Assembly: GCA_013339895.1 (NCBI GenBank)
Contig: JABACO010000002.1
Coordinates: 9,022,924 to 9,086,923, forward strand
DNA length: 64,000 nucleotides
Reading direction: 5' to 3'
From: Ephydatia muelleri
Taxonomy: Eukaryota; Porifera; Demospongiae; Spongillida; Spongillidae
Position 1 is the stretch's first letter. Every line of letters begins with the position of its first letter. The notes beneath the pieces were generated by a model, which saw only the letters and a list, made by a program, of their open reading frames with translations, was not told where the DNA came from and searched no databases. The position numbers were made by a program, and so were the translations under genes. This document shows positions 1 through 11,667 of the stretch, in pieces.

Positions 1-390
1 TTTACCGGTACAATAGACAAATTAGAATCCATTTAAAAAGTGTACAGGCCCGATTGAATAGTGCATGCTCTCGCAAACAATGTGATGTTTTGAGGTGCCA
101 CACATGCTGACGCCATATTCAGCCGCATAAATTTGTCGGTTGATCGGCCAAATTCTCTTTTATACCGCGTCTCTTCCTTTAAGTGGCTTCCAACTGGGCG
201 CCAATTTGTGTTTTGAATAAATGTAATTAATGTTCGGACGCCTATTGGCGTCTATTCTACAAGGTTAAATGCAATTATTCGAAATAACAATGTGTACGAT
301 AAACTGTAGGTTACACACCATACATGTGTCAATGTTATACTTTCAGTTATTCAGAGTAAATTTCACTTGGATTATTTCTCACGTCTTCAG
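1..390. other. No exon recognised; upstream intron of the Roc-COR-Death gene
   Basis: No open frame or conserved motif is visible. The stretch ends in a good splice acceptor (pyrimidine-rich, ...ACGTCTTCAG at 381-390) immediately before the first recognised exon. It therefore reads as the end of an intron, and the 5' exons of that gene lie outside the window. Confidence 0.5.
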
Positions 391-3300
391 AATTATTGTC
401 AGAGAAGTTACCAGCTATTCTGGGCAATTATAAACATGTCACTTTTAAACAATTGAGAACAGTGAAATTAATTTTCTATGGAACTCCACGAGCAGGAAAA
501 ACCACCCTTAGAAAACAGCTTCTGAGACATGTTGAAGGTGCAATGCTACAGCCATGTGGCAACATGGAACCAAGCACAAATATTGCAGAGATGTGTGATC
601 CTATTTTTGTGCAACGAATAGTAATGACTAATGAGGAAAACAATGAATGGAAATGGAATGTCCAACAATTAGATGATGTAGCAAAAGCACTGCTATTATG
701 CTTGAACAATACAAAATTGCAATACAGAAGTGAAATGGGAACAGTAAAAAATGAAAAAGCTATAATGAATGATGCAAACCAAAAGCCAAATGTAAAACAG
801 CGAAAAGAGAGTGGTGATGCACACATTTGGTTGTAAATGAATCATCCTCAAGGGTTTTAAAAGAGGTGGCAAGGGACCATATGCAATGTGCTGAAAGTTT
901 AGAAGTAATTCCACTGAAAAGAAATATTGCTGGTTTAGACGTTAAAGAGCTGTTTCTAAATGCTGCCAAAACGGGTCAATGGGAAGAGGTAGTGGGTGCT
1001 CTTAGTACTGACAAAGCTATGTTTCTGCAAATTTTTGATGGAGGGGGGCAGCCCAGTTTTCAAGAGATATTTCCTCTCCTAATAAATGGCTCATCTGTGA
1101 TAATTCTCATTTTCAAATTAACAGATGATCTAGAAACAGCATATCCAGTTCATTATCAACCAGAAAATAAAAATGAAAGGTTGATTACATGGCAGGATAC
1201 ATATATTGTTAAAGACATTATTTCCCATGCCCTTTCCAGTTTCGTTTCACAACAAGACACCTCTTTTCCAGGTAAAATATTACTGGTTGGAACTCATAAG
1301 GATAAACTTGATGTCTCTCAAGACCCTCAAGAATGTAATATAAAAGATAAAATTCTGAACATTGCTACGCAATTGCATGGGTGGTTGCATCAATCAACAG
1401 CTTTTGAAACCATCCAGGTTAGGAGTATAGAGGAATTAATTACAGGCATCGACAATAGTAATGAACAAGATATAGTGTCAGTAAGAAAAAAAATTGAAGA
1501 ACTGTTATCAGAATTAGATACTCAAGAAATCCCAGCACCTTGGCTAGTGTTTGATTTTGTTCTTCATAAATATGCCAAACTGGAGAATTTGCGCAGCGTC
1601 AGCAAAAGCAACTGTAAAGACATAGCTCACATCTGTGGTGTTAAAGAGGATGAAATTAATGTGGTCCTTCACTATCTCCACTCTGAAGCAGGCACGCTAC
1701 TGTACTATTCAGATATCCCTAGATTGAATGAATGTGTGATTACCGACTTCCAGCTATTATTTGATTCCATCTCGAAGATTATTATTCAGTACTTTGACTA
1801 CCACTCTAAACATGGTCCTCACATGAAATATAAGAATCAATTCAAATGTAAAGGACAGTTGGATGCTTCGATTCTGAAACGTGTTGAAGGTTGTTTAGAA
1901 GTGGATGAGTTACTTAGTCTACTACGTCATCGGCATATTACATCGAACCTAGAGGGCACAAATATATACTTTATGCCTTCTGTGCTACCAAAAACAACAT
2001 TGTCGTACAACCTATCCAACAATTTTTCCTCTTTTCTGATTTTGTTTGATCATGGTTACTGTCCTGTTGGGCTTTTCTGTGCGGCAACAACTGGACTTAT
2101 TGTCTCACGCAAGTGGAAAGTCAATAATGGTGAATCGCAATATAGAAATAAGATTAACTTCTACTGCATATGTTCAGGAAAATCATACAGTGTATTATTT
2201 AGTGCTTTCTCCGCACATTATGAAGTATCCCTTATGGGAGAATCATTGCCACATGTTAAATGCATGATTTATAATGATATAAACAATGTGTTTGCCAAGG
2301 TTTGCAGAGATATGAACTATCCATTTCCCTCATATGGGTTCTATTGTCCAAAGACATGTCAATGTGACAGTTTTAGTTACTCACAGAATCAGCACCCTGC
2401 TATGTGCACATTCAGTTGTGATACCCAGGAAATGAAATGTTGTTATAGTGATACACCGACTGATCTTGCAGACGAACATAAACAATGGTTTCCACAGGTA
2501 TGTGTCACAATTGCATTGCTTTTCAAATGTTACATGAAGATTAGCTGTTGTAAAATGTGTCAATCGATAACACATATAGTAGTTGCATGGAAATTATGAT
2601 AACTTATTAGTTTTATGATTCTGTTAAAATAACTTATAAGTATTATCTATGTGCTGTTTTCCAGGTGCAGCCGATGCCACATGAGCAGAAAAGAGGTATT
2701 CATTCATGCATGCATACGTTGTGCATTATAGTACATTTTTGTGTTCTTTGAAGAATAGAAAATGGTTTGAATTTTTTTATTTCCTGTTCATTGTTTAGTT
2801 CCGTATCTTACGGTACTGCTACATTTTTTAAACTTGAATTGTTTCACCATAGTCAAGATAGCTGCCACTTCGTTTAATATTGGATCCTGCTCATAATAAT
2901 CATAAATGAAACAGCCGTAGTTAGCGACATTTTAGAATGAAAGATAACAATGCATATAATTTGGTGTTCCAAACTAGTCTAATTTACAAGGCTAATTTTT
3001 GATTATACTGTTTTAATTCCGATCAGTTGGTTCCCCGACTAGATTTTTACTGTGCACTTTCCCCGATAGGACTTGCCGCCTTTTCTACGTATGTGAAGCG
3101 CAGCGCGTTCATTGAGTCTTTACGTCGCCTGTTAAATGGTTTGATTTTATCAAACGTTTTATACATTGGTATCCTAGATTATTTTCCAGGGGTGGGCAAT
3201 CATCATGAGTGTTAAAACAAAATGACAACTGCATGCTTCTCACAAATTAAATTCTATCACAAGGAAAAAATGGTCGAATCAAGTTTTGAAACTATAAAGA

Positions 3301-3774
3301 ATTTTTAAATCATCTGTAAAATAATTGTGAAGTGATTAGACATTAAAATCAGAGGCCTGTAATTGTTACTATTCAATCACGTCATTATTCTATGCGTTTT
3401 TTTGTGTATGAATCTGATAGTTAGAATGTGATATCTTTCCTCCCTGTTATGTATATATATATATAGATAATGCCGAAAAGCACAATTTGCTAAATTATGA
3501 CAATCATACTGAAATTTTTAAAATAACATTGACCGCATCCTCTAACTGGACGGGCATTGGTCGACAACTTGGCTTCAAAGAAGATGAACTATCTGCCATT
3601 GGAAGAGAAAATGGGCGAACTGGGGAGGAGGACTATTATTCGGCCATGCTGAGAAAGTGGTTAGACTGGGCACCACCCAATCACCGCGACCCCTCAGTCC
3701 AACAATTATCATCAGCTCTGCGTGCCGTGGGAAGAGAGAAACAAGCTTCTGATCTGGATGCAAAGTATTCATAG
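391..3774 (+). CDS. Roc-COR-Death domain GTPase (ROCO-like), 5' partial, spliced
   Basis: Proposed exons are 391-743, 866-2497, 2665-2695 and 3467-3774 (stop TAG). The first carries a P-loop, GTPRAGKTT (480-506). The second carries a G3-type motif (DGGGQP, near 1037), a G4-like THKD (near 1292) and a COR-like winged-helix stretch (LVFDFVLHKY ... LLYYSDIP ... CVITDFQLLFDSI). A Cys/His-containing segment found after COR in invertebrate relatives follows. The last exon is a Death domain (NWTGIGRQLGF ... MLRKWLDW). Splice phases agree: 2497|2665 is phase 0, and 2695|3467 is phase 1, creating GAT. The 743|866 junction is also phase 0 but its acceptor is weak, and a sequencing indel is the alternative, since the frame changes near 818-836. 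The family couples GTP-dependent switching to death-fold adaptors in the cytoplasm; the partner here is unknown. Exons upstream of 391 (often LRR or other repeats in this family) are missing. Confidence 0.85.
2696..3466 (+). other. Long last intron of the Roc-COR-Death gene
   Basis: This 771-bp interval starts GTATTC and ends in an alternating TA tract plus TATATAG. It contains only short unsupported open frames. The flanking exons join in phase 1. Confidence 0.6.
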
Positions 3775-4494
3775 ACTTCGTATGAATTGAAATTCAATTG
3801 GAATGAAGAAATAGCTATCGTATTACTTTCTAGCTGCATTAATTTGTTCTCATGAATTAATATTTCAGGCTTCTTAATCTCGGTGCGTAATTCGTAGAAA
3901 TACCTTGACTATAAGTTCTACATTCCATTTCATGTATGATGGTTTCTAGAATGGTTAATGGAATAATTTTTTGAAGTACATATATCATAATCAGACCTGC
4001 TTATAGTACATCATAGAGTTGGTTAAAATCCAAATTGAATTAAAAAGGCAAGATGACCGCCTATGTATGGGCCATTTCTGGATATGACAATCTCTCAGTA
4101 GAAGTCAAACGTTATAATTCGCGTCGTCTCGTTCCCAGAACTAACCATAGATTAATAGCCAAGTTATTGGACTACTGCAATTTACATTGCATTATAAAAT
4201 GCCTGTACATTAACACTAGTACCCTTCATGAAATGAATAATTATTCTCCATGGTTACAATCACATAGCTGATAAACATGATCAATGTGGAAAGAGTGGCT
4301 CCTAGGCCTCGTACACAGACTCGCGCGAATGGACATGCGTACTGAAGCACGTGTGTAATAGCATAGATATTACTCTAATATCTATGGTAATAGCGGCCGA
4401 GTATTAAAACTAACCTAAAACGATGACTTGCCAACAAACGCAGCCATATATTCGTCGCATGGTCGTACCACTAAGATGATGAGTGATGTTTTAT
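3775..4494. other. Intergenic, nothing recognised
   Basis: 3' flank of the Roc-COR-Death gene up to the hAT target site. An ATTAAA near 4036 could be a poly(A) signal, but this is weak. Short open frames here have no recognisable content. Confidence 0.4.
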
Positions 4495-4502
4495 TTGACC
4501 GC
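4495..4502. repeat. Target-site duplication, left, of outer hAT (TTGACCGC)
   Basis: The 8-bp TTGACCGC directly before the left terminal repeat recurs exactly at 9693-9700. An 8-bp duplication is the hallmark of hAT integration. Confidence 0.9.
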
Positions 4503-4573
4503 CAGTGGCGGAGCTAAGGGGGGTGGGGGGGGTGGAGGGGGCTTGGCCCCCCCTGCGATTTCAGCTTGTACAG

Positions 4574-5590
4574 CAGTGGCGACGGAACCGCTACGGCCAC
4601 TGCGGCCATGGCCGCACCACTTTTTACGGCTGAAATTAATAATTCATTAGTTATTGATTATAATTGTAACCTCGATCGGCGGCCGCGCCGGCGTTCAATT
4701 ACCACTTATTGTGTCAATTTGAGACAGCTGCTAGCTCTTCTTTTCAAGCAAGATGATGCGAGTTCTAGTCAAAGTGTCAGTGACACTGACAGTAAATACC
4801 ACACCAGCTCAGGGCGTTTCACATTCCAAAACGAGAGTTTGGCAAGAAAAGTGCTGTGAGAAGAAGTTTTCAAACAGTCTGAAGTGGCCGTGGCTACATT
4901 ATCGTGAGGAAAATGACAGCGTGTCATGTTACACGTGCTTGAAGGCAAAGTTTGACCAGCCAGGATTCCAAACGTATAAAATAATTAGAAAATGTGCTAC
5001 TTAAGGCAGCAAACAAAGAGTCTTATGATGATGATGTTGAATTCATTACACAACTTTATGGTTCCGATCTAAACCTGCAACAGCTAAAGCTACACCTGAA
5101 CATATTGTCCAGCAATTTGCCACAGTCAAGCATTGCATATGATCTGAGTTCTATAGTTGAATTTATAAAGAAGCTATCACCAATCCAAAAGGCCTTGATT
5201 CCACAAGTTAATTGCCTGGTTTCGTTGATACTGGTCATGCCAGCCACAAATGCTACAAGCGAGAGATCATTTAGTGCGTTGCGTAGAGTCACGACCTTTC
5301 TACGAACAACGATGACACAACTGCGACTAAACAACTCGATGATTTTGTTCGCTCATAGCAATTTGACAGATAAAATCAATTCAGTGGAGCTAGGTAATGA
5401 ATTTATTCGCGGTTCCGAACACCGCCAGACATTGTTTGGCTAACTGATTAAGACTTCTATACTGTACATGTATGATTTGTAATTGTTGCTCATAACTAGA
5501 TACATCTGTCATGTTTGCGCCTATAATATTATGCATGCTAATCTATTATTCATTGGCCGCACCACTTTATAATAGCTTCCGTCGCCGCTG
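4574..5590 (+). mobile_element. Nested hAT element B, internally deleted
   Basis: Inverted ends CAGTGGCGACGGAA (from 4574) and TTCCGTCGCCGCTG (to 5590) enclose 1,017 bp. Flanks TGTACAG (4567-4573) and TGTAACAG (5591-5598) look like an 8-bp duplication that lost one A on the left. The insertion lies only 71 bp inside the left end of the outer hAT. The transposase core is missing, so the element is non-autonomous. Confidence 0.8.
4743..5443 (+). pseudogene. Deleted hAT transposase of element B (TTF zinc finger + dimerisation domain)
   Basis: The N-terminal part contains a TTF-type zinc-finger segment (WPWLHYREEN ... CYTCLKAKF, near 4885-4960). After a frame change, the part from 4994 to the stop at 5443 contains a complete hAT dimerisation domain (MPATNATSERSFSALRR ... 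LRTTMTQLRLNN). The DDE catalytic region that normally separates the two is absent, so it cannot be catalytically active. The C-terminal half is an open frame of about 149 codons and might in principle still be translated. Confidence 0.8.
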
Positions 5591-6185
5591 TGTAACAGTG
5601 ACGTCAGCGCTTGCCCCCCCCCCCTCCAATATGTGTATGCACACGTACATGTATTTAGCAGCCTGTGTGCCTCCAGTCCTCTAATAGCTTTGTCGAACGC
5701 GTCACTCCTCTCTTGATTAATACTGTCTTCCGTAAGGGGTTAAAAATATTTACGTCACAATGACACCAAATTTGTTTGGACAAGCCATGGCTTCGTCCAA
5801 GGCTCCCTGCATGCAAGGTTCACGTACATTACTATCGTTAACTAAGTTTGGATTTACTTGTACGGCGTAGATAAAAGAGCCAGAGGTAGCGGCATGTAAC
5901 AAAGGTGATAATATTGGCGATAGAGCTTCGGCCCCCCGGGCCCCCGAAATACCAATGCCTCTACCTCTGTAGTCTGGGGACCAGATGACTGCCATTCATC
6001 TGTTCGCCACACTACGGCCTCTGCTGCCACAAGCAGGGGAAGCACTGCTAAGACTGCTTCCAATCTACCAATGCCTCCAAAATACTGGCTAGTAGTAGTA
6101 GTAGCACTGTTACTAGCGGTACACCGAACAACATAGAAGAACAACCACCACCCCCATCATTACAAGTATTGATCATGACAAGCTA

Positions 6186-6929
6186 CAGTGTTGCCGCGGT
6201 CCACTACTTTGAAGTAGATCGTGGACCGCGGTCAAAATGGAATATTCAGACGCGACCAGATCGCGACCGTTTAAAAATCAAACATTCAAGACCGCGACCG
6301 TCGGTCCGACCGACGGTCGGACTTGCGGTCTTCACAAGCCACCGCCCACAATGCTGTTAATATGAAGTCTACGCATAGCAATGCAGATGCCCATCGAGAA
6401 CAATCACAACACATACATATACAAATACAACGAACTGAACGAAGTTTGTAATGTTTGTTTATTCCACAATAACGTTGAGAAATAAGGCCATTTCCACAAG
6501 TAGTGATTGTGGCGTAAAAAAATGGTCTTGTGAAGTCTTTCGGGAAGCAGGCGCCACCTTTTTTTGTCGGTTATGTTTTTGGCCGTGGAAAAGACCCTTT
6601 CCGAGGAAGCTGACGAAGCAGGAATTGCCAAGTATTTTTTGGCAAGCACTGATATAATGGGATAATTTGTACCATTAACAGACCACCACTGAAGTGGGTC
6701 CAGATGATCAGACTCTGATACTGCCAGATACCTACATGTACATGTACATGTACAAAAATACATTACGAGGCGGACCGCGGTCAGACCGTCGGTCTGACTA
6801 TTGTTTGGACCGTGACCGTCAGTGACCGTGGCTGAGTGAAAGTAATAAGGACCTAAGCTCGCGGTCCAATAAAAAATAGTGAAGACCGCGGTCTGGACCG
6901 TCGGTCCCGGTCGGACCGCGGCAACCCTG
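6186..6929 (-). mobile_element. Nested hAT element C, internally deleted
   Basis: The left end CAGTGTTGCCGCGGTCC (6186-6202) and right end GGACCGCGGCAACCCTG (to 6929) are inverted repeats with one mismatch. Both sides carry an exact 8-bp duplication, ACAAGCTA (6178-6185 and 6930-6937). The subterminal regions are full of GACCGCGG/CGGTC repeats, probable transposase-binding motifs. It sits inside the N-terminal coding part of the outer transposase. Excising it with one duplication restores an open frame across the site. Confidence 0.9.
6480..6735 (-). pseudogene. hAT dimerisation-domain remnant of element C
   Basis: The minus-strand frame shows the canonical C-terminal hAT region: LDPLQWW, then LAKKYLAIPASSASSERVFS, then KNITDKKRWRLLPERLHK. 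It resembles ZBED-type hAT transposases rather than the TTF type of the surrounding element. Nothing of the zinc finger or catalytic core remains in the 744-bp element. Confidence 0.85.
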
Positions 6930-9692
6930 ACAAGCTACAAGACATTGCAGTGATTGTAGAGGAAGAAGTGGAGGAACAACAGCAGCAAGAAACGGCAGAA
7001 AACACAACCTTGAACCAGGCTTCAGCGGCTGCATGGGATCCTGCAATAAGGAACCAACGTACTCCACACAAGGATGACAAGCATTGGCACAATGATTGCC
7101 GCCAGGGCCGCTTTTGCATTCTCCAAGATGCTTATCCCACTAAACAATATGGGGGTAGAGGTAGAAAGAGAGCTGTCCAGAAGAGTTGGCTTGAGGCCTA
7201 TGGCTGGCTTGAGTGGCCCCAAGAAGCAAATGCCTTGTTCTGCTATCCATGTTGCATCTTCAATTCCAAGAGGGACAATGAGTGGATTAAGGGTGGGCAC
7301 AGCTATTTTAAGAAGTGCACTGGTGCTGAGGGCAGTTTAGTGAAATATGCAAACTCACTTGACCACAAAGCTGCAGAGGTATGTCTGTGTAACATCAAGC
7401 TCAAGAAAGAGATGGAGTTGCTGAGTGCACTGGCTGGGCCTGTACATGCTTCCAAGGTAGCACTGGAGAAGATGTCTACAAGGGAGTACTTGAAGATAAT
7501 GCTGCAAGCTGTTGCATTTTTAGCAGCTGGTGGCCTTGCCTTTAGAGGGCATGATGAATCTTCCTTTTCATCTAACAAAGGCAACTTCCTGAGACTATTG
7601 GATCTGCTAGCCAGTGTCAGCCCTGATTTTGCTAAGCAAAGGGAAAGGTGTCCTGACAATGCCAAGTATACATCTCCTGACAGCCAAAAGCAGTTGGTGC
7701 AGTCTTTCAGGCATGCAGTGGACCAGAAGATTAGAGAAGAGCTTGTGATGATTTGCCTGGTGCTGTGTATTCAATCTTGGCTGACGAGACAAGCTGTGTA
7801 GCTCACAAACAGTTTCTCACACTGGTCATACGTTATGTGAGTGCCACCACTGGGGAGAGGACCATCAAGACTGTGCATGTTGCAGATACCAAAGCTACCA
7901 CCCTTAGGGATGCTCTTCTTGTAAAAGGGTTTGGTTTGAATGCTGAAAAATGTAGAGGGCAGGGATATGATGGGGCATCAAACATGTCTGGCAAGCACAA
8001 TGGATTAGCAGCTCTTATTAAGATGGTGTGCAAGCATGCTATGTACACCCATTGCTGTGCCCACAGGCTTAATCTTATTGTTGAAATAATTGGCAAAGAT
8101 GTGGCTGAATACCAGAGTGTGCTGGGCTTCCTTCAGCAGATCATAACCACATCTCTGCCTCTCCAAAAAGAGTGGCAATGTTTGAGAAGAAAATCATGTG
8201 AAGCCAACATCTCTCAGTGAAGGAGGCATTGGAAAAGGAAAGAACCAAATGCAGCGACTCAAAAGCCTATCGGAGACTCGTTGGTGCTGCAGGATTGATG
8301 CAGCTCGTTGTTGCAAGCAGCATTTTGGTGCAGTCCTCAAGACTGCCCATGAAATCAAAGACAGCTCTGACAGCACGTCAGATCAAAAGGCAACTGCACT
8401 TGGTGTGGTATGTGGAGTTGAACGATTCTCGTTTTGTTTCTGGTTGGATGCTCTAATTGAGATCTTATTTCTCACTGACATCCTCAACAACGCTCTGCAG
8501 AAACAACGGGACACCTTATGGGAAGCAATTGGGTTAGTCAAGGCAACACAGAAGAAAGTCAGAGAGCTGCGCATAGATGCTGCTTTTGACTGTGTCAAGC
8601 ATTCAGCAATAGAATTTGCTGCAGAGTATGGCATTGATGTTCCTGATTTTACAGCACCCTACACCATCGAGGCACAGGCAGGCGTTCCATTAAGCTTAAC
8701 AGCAGGCTGCAAGGGTATACAGTTGATGCCTTTGTGGAAAGTGGGGTTGGAGATGGAACTTTTGATGCTCATTACAAGAGATTGTTTTTTGAGGTGATGA
8801 TGCACTTGTGGCTGATTTTGATGGAAGATTCAGTGAAACAACATGTGAGATAATTGAAGCCATGGCATCTCTCAATCCAGCTAATAGCTTTGCAAAGTAC
8901 TCCAAGGCCAGCATTGATAAGCTAGGGAGGCACTACTGTGATGACTTTAATGACACTGAACGTGGAATGTTGTCAACTGAAGTGGAGCTGATGATTACTG
9001 AGATTACAATGGTACGAAAAAAGGAACTGAATTGTCAGAGATGAAAATGAATGACATGTGCAAATGGCTGCATACCAAGTCAGGCAGCTACCTGCTTACT
9101 CAGCGTTTGTATGTTCTTGTAAGTGTGCTGCCTTACTCCTCAGCTGCATGTGAGAGGAACTTCTCTGGGTTGAAATTTGTTAAGAACCGCCTCAGGTCTA
9201 CCATTGGTGACGACTTTTTGGATGATCTATTGACCATGCTTGTAGAAAATGACCTGGTGGATGCTATTCTCAAAGCAGATGACAGTGACACTTCATTCAC
9301 TCAAGCCATGAACTACTTTGCCACAAAAGATGTGATCCACTGAGTAATTGCGTAGTAAATCATCAAACCAACTGCTTCATTTATTTATTTTTTCAATGTG
9401 TTATTCCCATCACAATTGTTCATGTTATCACAATCACAATTTAAAGCCGGGAGAAATAAAACATGGTTCAATGATTCTGCATCAGTACTAGTATAGAAGT
9501 TATATTATCCATGGATTCCATGCACGATGATAAAATGTAACACGTTTAATATATTAAAACTAGGAAGAGCTTTTCGCTTCTGGCATCTGCACCAGAATCC
9601 AACCGCGTTAGCTGGTCCCGTCGGGACTCGGGAGGGAGTGTCCCTCCCGTTAAGTTGGCACCCCCTATAATAAAATCCTGGCTCCGCCAGTG

Positions 9693-9700
9693 TTGACCGC
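9693..9700. repeat. Target-site duplication, right, of outer hAT (TTGACCGC)
   Basis: Exact copy of 4495-4502, immediately after the right terminal repeat. Confidence 0.9.
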
Positions 9701-10396
9701 TACTGTATTCTGTACCTTCCACGTGGTGTTGGTGGATTCAACACTCCTCTGGGTAGTAATTTTAAACATGTGCGTTAAATAACCTTCCATCGGTAGTCTC
9801 CTGCAGATCAACCTTGTATAGAAAAATTGCAATAAGTATCGTCATAAAAAAGCAACAATATATCATACGGAAGTATTAAATGTTCAAAACGCCATTTTCT
9901 GTAATTCCCGCTTGATGTAAAATAATGAATTTACGGTATTAAGTACGCCACGAAAAAAAATCCATACAAAAATGGCTACATGCTCCGAACGAAATCGTGG
10001 TGGGAAAGCTTATATTGGTGATTGAAAACGTAAGCCGCTCGAGTAGATAACTTTAAGTTGTATGTGCATTCTCCGTTAGCTCTGTATCGCTGCCATGCAC
10101 GTTTGTGCAGTATATTCTTAAACAGAGTGGCTGTGCTGTCCAAGCTTCAAACAGTTAAAGACTTTCAAATTGCCTGGTTTGCTCCCCCCCCCCCCCCCCC
10201 CCTCCCCAGATCAGTGAGAATGTATTAATATATACACTCACACCTATCCACAGTGCCTGACGCCTAATGAAACACCCTTTTACATGATTTCATTGGTTGA
10301 CATTGTATCTAAGTTTCATGGAAGACATCATTGTTGAGACGATTGCCTATCTATACAGATGGCTGCTACACGTAAGTAAAGTTTTTATTGGCATGT
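9701..10396. other. Intergenic with a poly-C tract
   Basis: No coding signal. A run of about 20 C residues (10183-10202) marks a low-complexity site that may be mis-sized in the assembly. Confidence 0.4.
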
Positions 10397-11149
10397 ATAT
10401 GGGAAAGATTCCGAGAAAAGGGACCTAGCGTGTATTATGAAAAAGCATAATAAAAATGCCTTACGTTTGAAATGCTATAACTTCCGAAGGGTTAACGCTT
10501 TTGTCTTCCTATTTTCAGCACTTCATACTACACCACTTCTCTATGGTAAAATACATTTAGGGATCTTGAACATGCTCCATGCCAGTATCGCGTTGTCCGA
10601 TACCCCAAGGGGTTCAAACCCGCCATAACTTTCTGTAGGAGTAATCAAATCGCTTCAAATTCGGTTTATAGGTGGAGAGGTCCTGTATCTATCTATTTGT
10701 TCTGTTCGTTAATTTTTATGCAATCCGTTACGGAGATACAGTTGAACAAACTACGTGCACATTTTCGCGCTCGTTTCGCGCCAATGATTTGGGCAAATTG
10801 CGCTCCGCTCAATGTATGGGGAGGCGGGGATTATTACATTGGCGCGAATCAAGCGGGAAAACGTGCACGTAGTTTATTCAACTGTATCTCCGTAACAGAT
10901 GGCATAAAAATTAACGAACAGAACAAATCGATAGGTATAGGACCTCTCTACCTACATACCGAATTTGAAGCGATTTCATTACTCCTACAGAAAGTTATGG
11001 CAGGTTTGAACCCGGTGGGGTATCGAACGTTGCAATACTGGCAAGGAGCAAGTGCAAGATCCCAAAAAGTATTTTACCATAGAGAAATGGTGTAACATGA
11101 AGTGCTGAAAATAGGAAGACGATAGCTTTTCTCGGAAACTTTCCCATAT
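10397..11149. mobile_element. Foldback / palindromic element
   Basis: The left arm (from ATATGGGAAAG at 10397) and right arm (to CTTTCCCATAT at 11149) are reverse complements over roughly 300 bp. They share long blocks such as TTCCTATTTTCAGCACTTCAT, and GTTACGGAGATACAGTTGAA around 10730 and 10880. The centre lies near 10790-10835. The left arm carries about 80 extra bp (10421-10500). No open frame of interest is present. Confidence 0.8.
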
Positions 11150-11393
11150 CTACTGTATATAATTTCTAAATCCTATTGGAAAACTGTATCATGGCAAATG
11201 TTGGAAAACTGACCCTCGTTTTAGAGCACCAATGGTCTGTCTTCCCAATGGAACTCCTGTCTTCACAAGGGATGTTGTTATGTCAATTACCTTGCTAGTT
11301 GTTCAGACCTCGATGTGCTTGGTTGCTACTTCACTTAGAAAAGTGCGCAGATATTGTTCGTTAATAAATGTCTAAAGGAAATAAGTGCGCGTC

Positions 11394-11491
11394 CCACCCT
11401 CTACCACCCCCGCCCCCCGCCCCCCCGCCCCGCCCCCCGCCCCGCCCCCCCGCCCCCGCCCCACCCCGCCCCCCGCCCCGCCCCCCCCCCA
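11394..11491. repeat. C-rich low-complexity tract (CCCCGCC)n
   Basis: Almost pure C/G with CCCCGCCC repeats followed by ACACACA. The plus strand is C-rich and the minus strand G-rich, so G-quadruplex formation is plausible. Open frames through it are artefacts of composition. Confidence 0.8.
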
Positions 11492-11667
11492 CACACACAT
11501 GTACTGATTAAGGAGCCACACTGGTAAATCTCTGCACGACCAACTGCGGTCCGGTTCATGTATTAACATTTGTTAGAGTCAAATATCAGCTCCCATCTTC
11601 ACCATTCCTCCCCTATCACAAGGCAGTAAGAATCATTGCGAGTGTACGTTTTTGGCCTTTATCTGTA

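Larger units (their letters stand above)
5760..9343 (+). pseudogene. Transposase of the outer hAT (TTF zinc finger, DUF4371-like core, dimerisation domain), frameshifted
   Basis: A plausible N-terminus starts at ATG 5760 (ending ...SLTKFGF-like), followed by Ser/Thr-rich sequence up to the nested insertion at 6186. From 6930 the frame continues through an acidic/Gln-rich linker, a TTF zinc finger (WLEWPQEAN ... CYPCCIF, about 7190-7260), the core (ILADETSCVAHKQF; GQGYDGASNMSGKHNG; CCAHRLNL), an LSETRW motif near 8262, and a C-terminal dimerisation domain (LPYSSAACERNFSGLK ... NRLRSTI, about 9130-9200). Frame changes near 7748, 8200, 8685 and 9040, plus the insertion of element C, kill the gene. 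It would have acted in the nucleus as a cut-and-paste transposase. Confidence 0.85.
4503..9692 (+). mobile_element. Outer hAT DNA transposon, autonomous-type but decayed
   Basis: The ends are CAGTGGCGGAGC at 4503 and GCTCCGCCAGTG ending at 9692: inverted terminal repeats with one mismatch at the third base. The flanks are exact 8-bp duplications of TTGACCGC. Removing two nested insertions (4574-5590 and 6186-6929, with their duplications) leaves about 3.4 kb, a normal size for an autonomous hAT. It encodes a TTF-type zinc finger plus hAT-dimerisation transposase on the + strand, now broken by several frameshifts. An AATAAA near 9455 follows the transposase. Confidence 0.9.

Noticed and set aside
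11372-11569. Gly/Ala/Arg-rich minus-strand open frame
   Set aside because: It derives entirely from the CCCCGCC low-complexity tract.
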